Origin: Saccharothrix luteola
Lineage (GTDB): Bacteria; Actinomycetota; Actinomycetes; Mycobacteriales; Pseudonocardiaceae
DNA length: 64,000 bases
NCBI RefSeq assembly: GCF_020859565.1
Contig: NZ_JAJHUO010000004.1
Location: 91,842 to 155,841 of the forward strand
Direction of reading: 5' to 3'
Positions 37,815 to 45,576 of this stretch are shown here, piece after piece. Made by a program: the position numbers and the translations under genes. The first letter of the stretch is position 1, and each line of letters begins with the position of its first letter. The notes beneath the pieces are model-generated. The model was not told the origin of the DNA. It did not search any database and saw only the letters and a program-made list of their open reading frames with translations.

Positions 37815-38870
37815 GTGGACCGCCCTCGGAAGCCGACGCTCGACACGGTGGCCGGCGTGGTCGGCGTGTCGCGCGCCACGGTGTCGAACGCCTACAACCG
37901 GCCGGACCAGCTGTCCGCCGCGTTGCGCGAGCGGATCCTGGAGACGGCCGCCTCCATCGGGTACGCGGGGCCCGACCCGGTGGCGCGCAGCCTCGCGACC
38001 CGGCACAGCGCGGCCGTCGGGTTCATGCTGGGGCAGGGACTGTCGGCGTCGTTCGCCGACGCGGCGCTGTCGATCGTGCTGGACGGACTGGCTTCGACCG
38101 TGGACGGACACGACCACTGCCTGGTGTTGATGCCCGGCCGGGACAAGGGCGGGCCGCGACCGGAGACCGTGACGCGGGCTCAGGCGGACGTCGTGGTGGC
38201 TTATTCGCTGCCCGATGACGCTCCCGCGTTGGCGGCGGTGCGCGCGCGCGGGCTACCGCTCGTGGTGATCGACCAGCCCGTGCTGCCGGACACCGCGCGG
38301 GTCGAGGTGGACGACTTCGGCGGGGCGCGGCTGGCGGCGTCGTCGCTGTGGGGCGCGGGGCACCGGCGGTTCGGCGTGGTGACGTTCGCGCTGCACCCGG
38401 ACGGGCACAGCGGCCCGGTGACGCCCGCGCGGCTGGCTTCGACGTCGTTCCGGGTGACGCGGGACCGGTTGCACGGGTACCTCGACGTGACGGGTGCGGA
38501 CACCCCGGTGTGGGAGTGCACCCGGAGCAACCGCGAACTGGGCCGTGCGGGGGCCCGCGCCCTGCTCTCGGCCTCACCGCGGCCGACGGCGCTGCTGTGC
38601 GCGTCGGACGAACTGGCGTTCGGCGCGCTCCAGGCGGTGCGCGACCTGGGCCTGCGCGTGCCGGCCGACGTGTCGGTCGTGGGCTTCGACGACGTGCCCG
38701 CCGCCGAACACGCAGACCCACCGTTGACTACGGTGCGTCAGCCCCTCGCCGATAAGGGTAGGCACGCGGGTGAACTGGCCCTGCGACTGCTCGACGGCGG
38801 CAGACCAGGCGAGCCGACAAGACTGCCGGTTTCCCTCGTCGCGCGCGACTCGACGGCCCCGCCAAAGTGA
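37815..38870 (+). CDS. LacI-family transcriptional regulator (MFS neighbour)
   Basis: This 351-residue protein has the N-terminal HTH TLDTVAGVVGVSRATVSNAY followed by a NRPDQLS hinge and a sugar-binding domain with the ending VSVVGFDDVPAAEHADPPLT and TVRQPLADKG. It probably represses the divergent MFS gene in the absence of a sugar. The start is GTG 37815; the frame is open further upstream but the HTH begins here. The 125 bases from its stop to the tRNA contain nothing I can identify. Confidence 0.9.
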   Translation: MDRPRKPTLDTVAGVVGVSRATVSNAYNRPDQLSAALRERILETAASIGYAGPDPVARSLATRHSAAVGFMLGQGLSASFADAALSIVLDGLASTVDGHDHCLVLMPGRDKGGPRPETVTRAQADVVVAYSLPDDAPALAAVRARGLPLVVIDQPVLPDTARVEVDDFGGARLAASSLWGAGHRRFGVVTFALHPDGHSGPVTPARLASTSFRVTRDRLHGYLDVTGADTPVWECTRSNRELGRAGARALLSASPRPTALLCASDELAFGALQAVRDLGLRVPADVSVVGFDDVPAAEHADPPLTTVRQPLADKGRHAGELALRLLDGGRPGEPTRLPVSLVARDSTAPPK

Positions 38871-38995
38871 TCCACATCACTTTTTGGCCATCTTAACCAC
38901 CTTCCCACGCCTGGAAGGAAACGCGACGAGTCTTCCGGACGATGTGTCCGGTGGGGCGGCTACGCTGCTACAGCGCGTGGTCAACAGCCCCTCCA

Positions 38996-39068
38996 GCCTC
39001 CGTAGCTCAGTGGAGAGAGCGAGGGACTTCTAATCCCGAGGTCGCAGGTTCGAATCCTGCCGGGGGCG
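38996..39068 (+). tRNA. tRNA-Arg (anticodon UCU)
   Basis: This 73-base tRNA folds into a standard cloverleaf: acceptor arms GCCTCCG and CGGGGGC with discriminator G, D-stem GCTC/GAGC, anticodon loop CTTCTAA (TCT, reading AGA), T-stem GCAGG/CCTGC with loop TTCGAAT. No CCA is encoded. The anticodon stem has one A-G mismatch at its outer pair. It is the integration target of the element that follows; its 3' 44 bases are repeated at 51604. Confidence 0.95.
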
Positions 39069-39069
39069 C
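39026..39069 (+). repeat. attL: 44-bp direct repeat (left end of the element)
   Basis: This repeat covers the anticodon loop to the 3' end of the tRNA-Arg gene plus one base. It is identical to 51604-51647. On integration the complete tRNA is kept on this side. Confidence 0.95.
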
Positions 39070-39081
39070 TGGATATACAAG

Positions 39082-39109
39082 CCCCTGACCTGCATGGACA
39101 GGTCAGGGG
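39082..39109. terminator. Terminator hairpin after the tRNA
   Basis: Perfect 11-bp arms CCCCTGACCTG and its complement surround a 6-base loop, 13 bases after attL. It lies inside the element and would stop tRNA transcription from entering the integrase gene. Confidence 0.75.
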
Positions 39110-39139
39110 TCACAGGATGTGACGATCGTTCACCCGCCC

Positions 39140-39159
39140 GTGGAGCCACATGTGGAGCC
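39140..39159. promoter_or_regulatory. Candidate left integrase arm sites
   Basis: GTGGAGCC occurs at 39140-39147 and 39152-39159, a 12-base period, about 70 bases inside attL and just before the integrase start. The same motif with the same spacing and orientation occurs inside the right end at 51491-51510. Such repeats are what the arm-binding domain of a tyrosine integrase contacts. Confidence 0.6.
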
Positions 39160-39181
39160 CAGACGGTCCTAGACTGGCTCT

Positions 39182-40762
39182 ATGAGCCCTCGGAAGACCC
39201 CGACGAAGGCCGCCCAGCGGGGCGAGATCCTGACCCTGCCCAGCGGCTCGCTCAAGGTCCGTGTCTACGCGGGCAAGGACCCGCTGACGGGCAAGAAGCA
39301 CTTCTTGACGGAGACGATCTCCCACAAGGTCCCCGACCACCACAAGGTCGCAGAGCGGACACGCACGAAGCTGCTCAACCAGGTGGACGAGCGCCGGGCC
39401 CCACGCACGACCGCCACCGTCAACATGTTGATGGACAGGTACGAGGAGCACCTGAACGTCGACCGCAGCACCGAGATCGGCTACCGCCGCAACATCCGGT
39501 TGCACATCCGGCCACTCCTCGGTGAACGGCAACTCGGCAAGGACCTGCACGGTGAGACGTGGGACTCCTTCAACGCCACCCTCAAGCAGTGTTCGCAGCA
39601 CTGCGGAGGCAAAGGGAAGTTCATCGAGCACCGCAAGGCCGGCGAGCACGAGTGCACCGACAAGTGCAAGGTGCACACCTGCAAAGGACTGTCCGACTCC
39701 ACGATCCGCAAGATTTACTCGTGCTTGAGCGGTGCTATGAAACTGGCGCTCCGGTGGGGTTGGATCACGGTCAACCCGCTCGATGTGGCGACGCAGCCCA
39801 AAGCGCCGAAGTCGAAGCCCCATCCTCCGTCAGCCGACGAGGCAGCGCTCATCGTCAACGAAGCGTTCCGGGACTTCGATTGGGGCATGCTCGTCTGGTT
39901 GACGATGGTGACGGGGTTCCGCCGTGGCGAGCTGTGCGGAGTCCGGATTGCCGATGTCGATTTCGCCCAGCGCGTTCTGACGGTCGAAGTCGCCGTAGGG
40001 CAGGAGGGCGGCCAGACTTGGGAGACCGACCCGAAGGATCACCAAAAGCGGCGGATTGCGCTGGACGAAGCGACTTGGAACCTGCTCCTGGTCTACTTCG
40101 AGCAGATCAAGAGCGCCGCTGCTGAAGCCGGTATAGCGCTCGCGCCAAAGGGCAAGTTGTTCTCGCGGTCTATCGACCACAGCACACCGCTCAAGCCGGA
40201 CACCGTCTCCCAGCGTTACTCGCGGATGTGCCAGCGCCTCGGAGTCAAGACGAACCTCCACGCGCTGCGCCATTACAGCGCGACCGAGCTGATCGCGGCA
40301 GGCGTAGACCCCCGGACCGTCGCAGGCCGTCTGGGGCACGGTGGAGGCGGCTCAACGACCCTCAAGGTGTACTCGGCGTGGCGCTCGGAAGCCGACCAGC
40401 GCGCGGCGTCCACCCTCACCGGTCGTATGCCAGCGCCTCCGATCGCGTTGGATCAAACCGGCAAGGTCGTCTCGACGCTCGAACCGAAGGTCACCGGGCC
40501 GTACCGGAAGATCGCTGCCGACCTTCGGGGCGCTATTGCATGTGGAGCGCTGCGGCCAGGTGACGCACTTCCTACAGTGCAGGAGTTGACTACCCGATAC
40601 GGCGTGTCAGCGGGTACCGCGAATCGAGCAGTCGCTGAACTCAAGGCAGCCGGTTTGGTGCAGGCAAGTCGCGGCAAGCGAGCGATTGTTCTCGATCCTT
40701 CGGACGCCAGCACGCAATCGGCCGAAGTTGTCGAACTGCGGCCAAAGCACACTGTCCAGTAG
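39182..40762 (+). CDS. int: Tyrosine integrase with Cys-rich insert and C-terminal GntR-type winged helix
   Basis: This 526-residue protein starts with an arm-binding-like N-terminus. The core-binding domain (about 80-200) contains a Cys/His-rich insert, CSQHC, then HECTDKCKVHTC, that could bind zinc. The catalytic domain has Arg in MVTGFRRGEL, His-x-x-Arg in LHALRHYSATEL, LGHGG and the nucleophile Tyr in LKVYSAW near residue 395. Behind a short linker, residues 435-505 form a GntR-like wHTH: YRKIAADLRGAIACGALRPG, DALPTVQELTTRYGVS, GTANRAVAELKAAGLV. The enzyme recombines att sites in tRNA-Arg. The added DNA-binding domain is unusual and may direct the protein to extra sites or let it autoregulate. 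ATG 39182. The next gene, on the other strand, ends three bases after the stop. Confidence 0.95.
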   Translation: MSPRKTPTKAAQRGEILTLPSGSLKVRVYAGKDPLTGKKHFLTETISHKVPDHHKVAERTRTKLLNQVDERRAPRTTATVNMLMDRYEEHLNVDRSTEIGYRRNIRLHIRPLLGERQLGKDLHGETWDSFNATLKQCSQHCGGKGKFIEHRKAGEHECTDKCKVHTCKGLSDSTIRKIYSCLSGAMKLALRWGWITVNPLDVATQPKAPKSKPHPPSADEAALIVNEAFRDFDWGMLVWLTMVTGFRRGELCGVRIADVDFAQRVLTVEVAVGQEGGQTWETDPKDHQKRRIALDEATWNLLLVYFEQIKSAAAEAGIALAPKGKLFSRSIDHSTPLKPDTVSQRYSRMCQRLGVKTNLHALRHYSATELIAAGVDPRTVAGRLGHGGGGSTTLKVYSAWRSEADQRAASTLTGRMPAPPIALDQTGKVVSTLEPKVTGPYRKIAADLRGAIACGALRPGDALPTVQELTTRYGVSAGTANRAVAELKAAGLVQASRGKRAIVLDPSDASTQSAEVVELRPKHTVQ

Positions 40763-40765
40763 CGG

Positions 40766-41920
40766 TCAACCGGTTAGGGCTTCCAACCGCTGCCGCTGGC
40801 GGACCGAACCGACTTGCGCGGCGAGAAGACGTGCTCGCTCGGCATGCGCGGAAGCCGCGCGCCTTTCGCCATGAACTGACAGCACCTGCACGAGGTCGAC
40901 CCGCAGAGCCGATTCCGCTCGTGCGAAATCCGGGCTCATCCGGTCGAGAACACCAGACAGCACGTCAATGGCTTCAGGGTCGCCGAGTCGTGCCAGTGCA
41001 CTCCCCCGCCACCGGGCGAGGTGCGTTCGGTCGAAAACAAGATAGGTCGCGTCGGAGTCACGAGAATGGGTCGGCATAGTCCATTCAGCGTGGTCGAAAG
41101 CGCGAAGGCTGCCGCCACGGTCGCCGTTAGCCGCCAACGCCTCGCCATGGCCGGCCAGCAGCCACGAGGTGAGCAGTCCCGGTGCGCGTTGTTCCGCAAC
41201 ACCGCACGCGTACCGCGTCAGCTCGACCGCTGTCTCGTGCTCCCCGATGTCGAGCAGCACGACCGCTTGGCCGGCGCACGCGTATGCCTCCAGTGCACTC
41301 GACTCAGCGACACAGGCCGCGCTTCGGGCTTTGTCGTAGTGCTCCCAGGATTCGCGGAGCAAGCCTTGGTCGAGCGCCTGCCATCCGGCGAGGGTCGACG
41401 CGTCCACCAGCACCCGCGCGAGCGCCACCCTCGAACGGTGGTCGAGGACGTCACCCAGAAGGCTCCACATCTGCCCGATTTGAGCCCGCAGCTCCCCAAG
41501 CAAAGCCGACGCGCCCAGCCGTCGATCGATCACGCGGGTCAGGTCGAGCTTCTGCTGGAACAGGGCGATGGTCTGCTGATCGACCGCCCGACCGGACGTG
41601 ATCCGAGCCCTAAGCTCCAACGCCTCGCTTGACCACGTCTGCGCTTCGGATGGTGTGCGCGTTGTCGGCTTCAACAGCCGATCGATCGGCACCCCGAGCA
41701 TTTCCTCAAGCAGTCGCTTGGTCCCTGCCCTCACCGGTCCCAGCGGTCGGCCGTCGGTGCGTCGGCCCGTGGCTAGGCGGTGGACGTGGCGGGCGCTAAG
41801 CGTCGCGTCGATGCCGTGTTCGTACGCGAACAGGTTGGCCTGTTCGCTGAACTGCTCGGGCGTCAGCCCGCGCTCGTATAGCAGCTCGCTCAACAGCGTG
41901 CCCCGGTGCCCTGACTCCAT
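40766..41920 (-). CDS. XRE-TPR type element regulator 1
   Basis: This 384-residue protein has an N-terminal HTH-like region (LLSELLYERGLTPEQFSEQA, LSARHVHRLATGRRTDGRP) and a long helical TPR-like C-terminal domain (VDASTLAGWQALDQGLLRES, ACAGQAVVLLDIGEHETAVE, FDRTHLARWRGSALARL). It is clearly paralogous to the protein at 48004-49176, sharing LAGWxALD, LLDIGE, RAPxLLxSW and HLARWRGSAL. It probably senses a small ligand or peptide and controls element transfer. ATG 41920 follows GGAG. A nearly perfect 14-base palindrome lies 23 bases upstream. Confidence 0.85.
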   Translation of the reverse strand: MESGHRGTLLSELLYERGLTPEQFSEQANLFAYEHGIDATLSARHVHRLATGRRTDGRPLGPVRAGTKRLLEEMLGVPIDRLLKPTTRTPSEAQTWSSEALELRARITSGRAVDQQTIALFQQKLDLTRVIDRRLGASALLGELRAQIGQMWSLLGDVLDHRSRVALARVLVDASTLAGWQALDQGLLRESWEHYDKARSAACVAESSALEAYACAGQAVVLLDIGEHETAVELTRYACGVAEQRAPGLLTSWLLAGHGEALAANGDRGGSLRAFDHAEWTMPTHSRDSDATYLVFDRTHLARWRGSALARLGDPEAIDVLSGVLDRMSPDFARAESALRVDLVQVLSVHGERRAASAHAERARLLAAQVGSVRQRQRLEALTG

Positions 41921-41942
41921 CGGATGATCTCCATGCCACCAA

Positions 41943-41956
41943 TGTCAGCGCTGACG
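41943..41956. promoter_or_regulatory. Operator-like palindrome TGTCAGCGCTGACG
   Basis: The 14-base dyad lies between the divergent regulator 1 (start 41920) and the plus-strand small genes (start 42055). A half-site GTCAGCG is repeated at 42031-42037. The core TGTCAGCG(C/G)CT recurs at 47364-47373 (reverse) and 47930-47940. Confidence 0.65.
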
Positions 41957-42054
41957 ACTATACGACCCCATAGGTCAACGTAGGTCACTGGCAGGTTATT
42001 TACCTTCACTGGCCGTCTGGAGAAGCTGAAGTCAGCGAATCGTCCAAGGTGGTG

Positions 42055-42273
42055 ATGATCGTGATGTGGAGTGAGCTAGCGAGCGATCTCGGCGGGATCG
42101 TGCTGTTCCTGGTGTGGCTCGTGATCCCTCTGCTCTACCTCGTCACCATCGGTCGGCGGTACGTCCGGCAATGCCAGGAGAGCGCTCAAGCGGCGGTGTG
42201 GGCGCGCGACGAGGTGCGCCAGATCCGCGAGGAGGAGAGGGAAGGTGGCCATGAGCCTGACGCTGGTGGATGA
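42055..42273 (+). CDS. Small single-helix membrane protein
   Basis: This 72-residue protein has one strong membrane helix near the N-terminus (DLGGIVLFLVWLVIPLLYLV) and a charged C-terminal tail ending in an EEEREGGHE segment. I do not recognise a family. The ATG at 42055 has AAGG five bases upstream; earlier GTG codons in frame are possible. It overlaps the next gene by 23 bases and so belongs to a three-gene plus-strand run of the element. It may have a role in transfer or entry exclusion, but this is only a guess from position. Confidence 0.6.
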   Translation: MIVMWSELASDLGGIVLFLVWLVIPLLYLVTIGRRYVRQCQESAQAAVWARDEVRQIREEEREGGHEPDAGG

Positions 42274-42574
42274 CGAGAACGGCAAGGAGGCCGTCTCGCT
42301 GTTCGATGATCCGGAGATCGTCTCCGGGGTGCAGGAGCTGGTGGACGATCAGGCCCCGCGCGTGTTCGCGGTGGTGCAGGAGACGTTCGGGCCTCCGGAG
42401 GACTTGCAGATCGTGGCGTGGGGGATGACCACCAAGACGGGGGTGGAGGTGATCAGCGTGCATGGCGGGACGCGCATGGGTCTCCAGTCTGCGGAGAGCG
42501 CGCTGATGTTCTACCGGTCCGGTGGTCGTGCGATTCCCCGGATCTTCTGGGTCGGGGGCAAGGGTGGGGAGTAA
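42251..42574 (+). CDS. Small hypothetical protein of the element
   Basis: This 107-residue acidic soluble protein is not from a family I recognise. It has LVDDQAPRVFAVVQETFGPP and MTTKTGVEVISVHGGTRMGL as its more conserved-looking parts, with no signal peptide or membrane segment. The start is ATG 42251 with GGAAGG upstream. It overlaps the genes on both sides, so the three plus-strand genes are translated together. Confidence 0.6.
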   Translation: MSLTLVDDENGKEAVSLFDDPEIVSGVQELVDDQAPRVFAVVQETFGPPEDLQIVAWGMTTKTGVEVISVHGGTRMGLQSAESALMFYRSGGRAIPRIFWVGGKGGE

Positions 42575-43121
42575 CGGGCTGGAGACCGCGCTGGAGTGCG
42601 TCGAGCGTGGGTGGCCGGTGGTTCCGGGTGCGTTGTGGGTCGGTGATACCTATGTCGATCCGGTGACGGACTCCGAGTGTGACGCGCTGGCGCTGTCGTC
42701 TTCGGCCATGGCGACACTGGACCCTGACGAGGTTCGGCGGTTGTGGCCGGTGACGGTCGGCAACGTCACGCGGTCGACGTTGGCCGTTCTCGGGACGCTG
42801 ATGACTGCGGTGGTCGTCGAGCCTGAACAGGCGCGGCGGGTGGTCGAGTCGGAGGTGTTCCGCGCGTCGCCAACCCCGGTGGTCCTGCTTCCGGTTCCGA
42901 CGCTCGGCTTGATGATCGAGTCCGCTGTGTTCGTGGTGTCCTCGGCGGACGGGTTGGACGAGAAGCTGGTCTTCCCTCCGGGCGGGGTGCTCCCGCTGCC
43001 GCCGGCCGTGGTCGAGGGTGAGTCGACGCGGTGGCTCGTGCCGCTTACCGACTGCGAGGGGCTGATGACCGGGCCCGTGTTGGCTCGCCTGTTGACGCTG
43101 GAGACCTCCAACCGTCGTTGA
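42564..43121 (+). CDS. Prim-pol-like (bifunctional DNA primase/polymerase N-terminal) protein
   Basis: This 185-residue protein resembles the short actinobacterial prim-pol-like family: ALECVERGWPVVPGALWV near the start, a middle of hydrophobic strands and LPLPPAVVEGESTRWLVPL near the end. No helicase domain follows, and I cannot point to the catalytic acidic residues with confidence, so activity is uncertain. In some actinomycete elements a prim-pol protein is the replication initiator, which may apply here since no RepSA homologue is seen. The GTG start at 42564 overlaps the preceding gene by 11 bases. Confidence 0.6.
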   Translation: MGSNGLETALECVERGWPVVPGALWVGDTYVDPVTDSECDALALSSSAMATLDPDEVRRLWPVTVGNVTRSTLAVLGTLMTAVVVEPEQARRVVESEVFRASPTPVVLLPVPTLGLMIESAVFVVSSADGLDEKLVFPPGGVLPLPPAVVEGESTRWLVPLTDCEGLMTGPVLARLLTLETSNRR

Positions 43122-43187
43122 CCGCGCCCTGACGGTTGGGCATGGGGTGTCGGACGCCTCCCCCGACACCCCTGGGACGGGACGGGC

Positions 43188-43284
43188 GGGGGGGGGCCCC
43201 ACCCCGGGGGGGGCCCCCCCCCCCCGGGGGCCCGGGGGGGGGGGGGGGGCCGCCCCCCCCCCCCCCCCCCCCCCCGGGCCGGGG
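43188..43284. other. Extreme G/C homopolymer tract
   Basis: Almost 100 bases consist only of G and C apart from a single A, with runs of up to about 24 C. It lies between convergent genes in a 343-base gap. It may be a real hairpin-rich barrier or an error of base calling or assembly in a difficult repeat. Confidence 0.7.
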
Positions 43285-43369
43285 ACGGCCGTGTGCGCAC
43301 CATCCTCGGATGGGCCGCACACGGCCGTTTCGCGCGTGTGGGACGGGTTGCCCGTCACCCGTCCCACAC
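43285..43369. terminator. Two strong hairpins downstream of traB and the prim-pol gene
   Basis: The first has 13-bp perfect arms (ACGGCCGTGTGCG, 43285-43297 and 43316-43328) with an 18-base loop. The second has 13-bp perfect arms (GTGTGGGACGGGT, 43336-43348 and 43357-43369) with an 8-base loop, and its arms contain the GGGACGGG octamer. They could end transcription of both converging units or take part in TraB recognition. Confidence 0.6.
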
Positions 43370-43464
43370 GTCACACGAGCACGTTTTCGCTCTTCAGAGC
43401 CCCTCTGGAACGTGCCCCGGCGGGTGTGACGGGATGGCCGGCTTGGGACGGGTTGTGGGACGGG

Positions 43465-45576
43465 TCAGTCGTCATCCTCGACCACCTCGGCATCCACGAT
43501 GGCACCTTCTCGAAGGGCGGTCAGGGCCGCGCGGATGTCCGCGACGGGGTAGCCGCGCACCTGTCGCACGCCGTCGTCGGTGGTGATCCGGTCACGGGTC
43601 GGTCGGCAACCGAACTCGGCCATCTGCCGACCGAACGCCGTGGGCTCGACGTCGAGAGCCTCCACGAGTTCCGCCGTGGGAACGAAGTCGCGACCGCCCG
43701 GCTGGAGGTCGTCTCCGAGGTAGTCCGCGACGGACGCCAGAGGCTCCGGCACCTCGGACGGTTCAGTGCGTTCGGCCGCCGTCCCGACTGCCTTCGCCAC
43801 GGCGGCGTGGTCGAGCATCGGCCGGTTGTCCTGTCCGGCCGCGTGGCCGCTCAACGTGCCCTCCGCCTCCCGGAGCGCGCGTCCTCGGGCGCAGATGGTT
43901 CGCCAGTCTTCGTTGGGCATGTAGTAGGTGCGGACCGTGGTGGCGAGTACGTCGGCTCCTGCGGCGGTCTCTCCGTCCGGTCGGAGGATGCCGACGCCCT
44001 TATGCGTGGCCAGTAGTCGACTGCTGTCGTAGCCGCGTGTGTTCATTTGCTCGCCCAACACGATGTTGCTGTCACGCCAGTCCATGACCCGCAGCGCGAA
44101 CCGCGACCCGAGGACGGCACGCAGGTTGCTCGGGATGGTCTTGCTGTCGGGCCGTTGAGTGGCCAGCACGAGCACGATCCCCGCCGCCGGTCCCTTGCGC
44201 GCGAGCCACGTCAGCAGCTCGCCGACGTACTCGCCTGCGGTCAGCTTCTTCTCCTGCACCTCCAACGGCGTCCGATCCTCCAACGGGATCTGCACTTCGT
44301 CGATGAAGATCGCGGTCACCGGCATCCCGAGGCTCGGGTCACGGGACATGGCAGGGGTGATCTTCGATTCCGGGCACACCTCGTCGTCGAGCTCCTGCAT
44401 CCTGCGGTAGCGGCCCTGAACCTCGGCGACGAGTTCCACGAGCCAGTCCACGAGCGCCAGGACGTGCGCCGGCTCGTCGCCGGCCATGAACCGGTGCGCG
44501 ACCTGTGCCGCCGCGTACCAGTCCTTCCCGGCTTTGAAGTCCGCCACGTAGAGCCGTGTGTGCGGGTCCAGGATCAAGCCCGCGGCTGCCAACCGTGCCG
44601 CGAAAGTCTTGCCCTGCCTAGGAATCGCACCCACGAGCAACGACGTCCACACCAACGGCAAGTCCACCCGTCGCTGCCGCGCGTCACGGCCGAACGGCAC
44701 CGGCCGCCACGCATCCCACTGCTCCACGTTGAGCAACGGCGTCCGCAGTGGAGGAGATCCGTACGGGTCCTCATCGGCCACCCACAGCGCAACCCTGCCC
44801 GCGTGACCGCCGTTGCCTCGTACGCGCTCCACGATGAGCTGTACCTCGTCCACCGCGAGTGCCGACGCCAGCGCCTCCCGGTTCTTGACAACGTCGGCCG
44901 CCTTGCGCGTCGCGGGTAGGTCGACCGTGACCGCCCACCCGTCACCCTGCCGCGTGGCGCGCTCAACCAGCCGCAGGCTCTCGTCCTTGCCGATGAGCTT
45001 CGCGTCGCGGAACGCGTCGACGAGTACCTGAGGGTCCATCGTCCACGTCAGCGTGCGTGGTCCGGCCAGCACCGGTTTGCGGCCCGGTGAGCCTTCCTTG
45101 CGGCGACCGAGCACCGCCAGCGCGACCGCGACCACCCCGACGCCGGTCCACAGCACCCGGTGCCCGTAGACGAGATCGAGCACCGCGACCGCCACACCGG
45201 TGGCCCCGAGGGTGGCGCCGGTGACCTTCCACCGGAACAACGCCAAGGCCCGGATGTCGGTGAACTTGTCCGCCAACTTGTCCGACTGCTCCGCAGCGGC
45301 CCGGTAGTCGGCTACCCGGACCCACGACCGCCACCACCGCAGTGCGACCACCAGCCCGCGTACCACCGCAGCGACGATCCGGAACGGCGACCGCAGCACC
45401 GCCACCACGAGATCCTTGACGGCCTGCACCACGAGCCGACGTGACTTCAGGACGGCTGGCACGTGCGGTGAACGCTGCCACCACTCCGCCGCCCGCTGCG
45501 CCCACGGCTTCCCGGTCGGTCGATCGTTCACGAACTCGCCCTCAAGAACAGCGCTCACGACCTCCCGACCGTTCAT
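43465..45576 (-). CDS. traB: FtsK/SpoIIIE-type DNA translocase of the TraB group
   Basis: This 703-residue protein has N-terminal membrane segments (around 55-85 and 120-155), then an FtsK-like ATPase: Walker A AIPRQGKTFAARLAA near residue 315, VADFKAGKDW, Walker B VTAIFIDEVQ, and ATQRPDSKTIPSNLRAVLGS. The C-terminal 80 residues form a winged-helix end (FVPTAELVEALDVEPTAFGR, IRAALTALREG) like the DNA-recognition gamma domain. TraB pumps double-stranded DNA between mycelial cells. The start overlaps the stop of the DUF2637-like gene by four bases. The candidate recognition repeats lie right at its 3' end. Confidence 0.92.
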   Translation of the reverse strand: MNGREVVSAVLEGEFVNDRPTGKPWAQRAAEWWQRSPHVPAVLKSRRLVVQAVKDLVVAVLRSPFRIVAAVVRGLVVALRWWRSWVRVADYRAAAEQSDKLADKFTDIRALALFRWKVTGATLGATGVAVAVLDLVYGHRVLWTGVGVVAVALAVLGRRKEGSPGRKPVLAGPRTLTWTMDPQVLVDAFRDAKLIGKDESLRLVERATRQGDGWAVTVDLPATRKAADVVKNREALASALAVDEVQLIVERVRGNGGHAGRVALWVADEDPYGSPPLRTPLLNVEQWDAWRPVPFGRDARQRRVDLPLVWTSLLVGAIPRQGKTFAARLAAAGLILDPHTRLYVADFKAGKDWYAAAQVAHRFMAGDEPAHVLALVDWLVELVAEVQGRYRRMQELDDEVCPESKITPAMSRDPSLGMPVTAIFIDEVQIPLEDRTPLEVQEKKLTAGEYVGELLTWLARKGPAAGIVLVLATQRPDSKTIPSNLRAVLGSRFALRVMDWRDSNIVLGEQMNTRGYDSSRLLATHKGVGILRPDGETAAGADVLATTVRTYYMPNEDWRTICARGRALREAEGTLSGHAAGQDNRPMLDHAAVAKAVGTAAERTEPSEVPEPLASVADYLGDDLQPGGRDFVPTAELVEALDVEPTAFGRQMAEFGCRPTRDRITTDDGVRQVRGYPVADIRAALTALREGAIVDAEVVEDDD

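Larger units (their letters stand above)
43174..43464. repeat. Cluster of GGGACGGG octamers beside traB (candidate clt/TRS locus)
   Basis: Copies lie at 43174, 43179, 43340, 43358 (reverse), 43445 and 43457; the last two have a 12-base period and end at the traB stop. In Streptomyces conjugative plasmids TraB binds clustered 8-bp repeats (TRS) located at or near the traB 3' end. The position and repeat length match that pattern; the sequence differs, as expected for a different TraB type. Confidence 0.55.

Noticed and set aside
43136..43429. Proline/glycine-rich open frames across the G/C tract
   Set aside because: They consist mostly of homopolymer translation; no start signal or codon bias.
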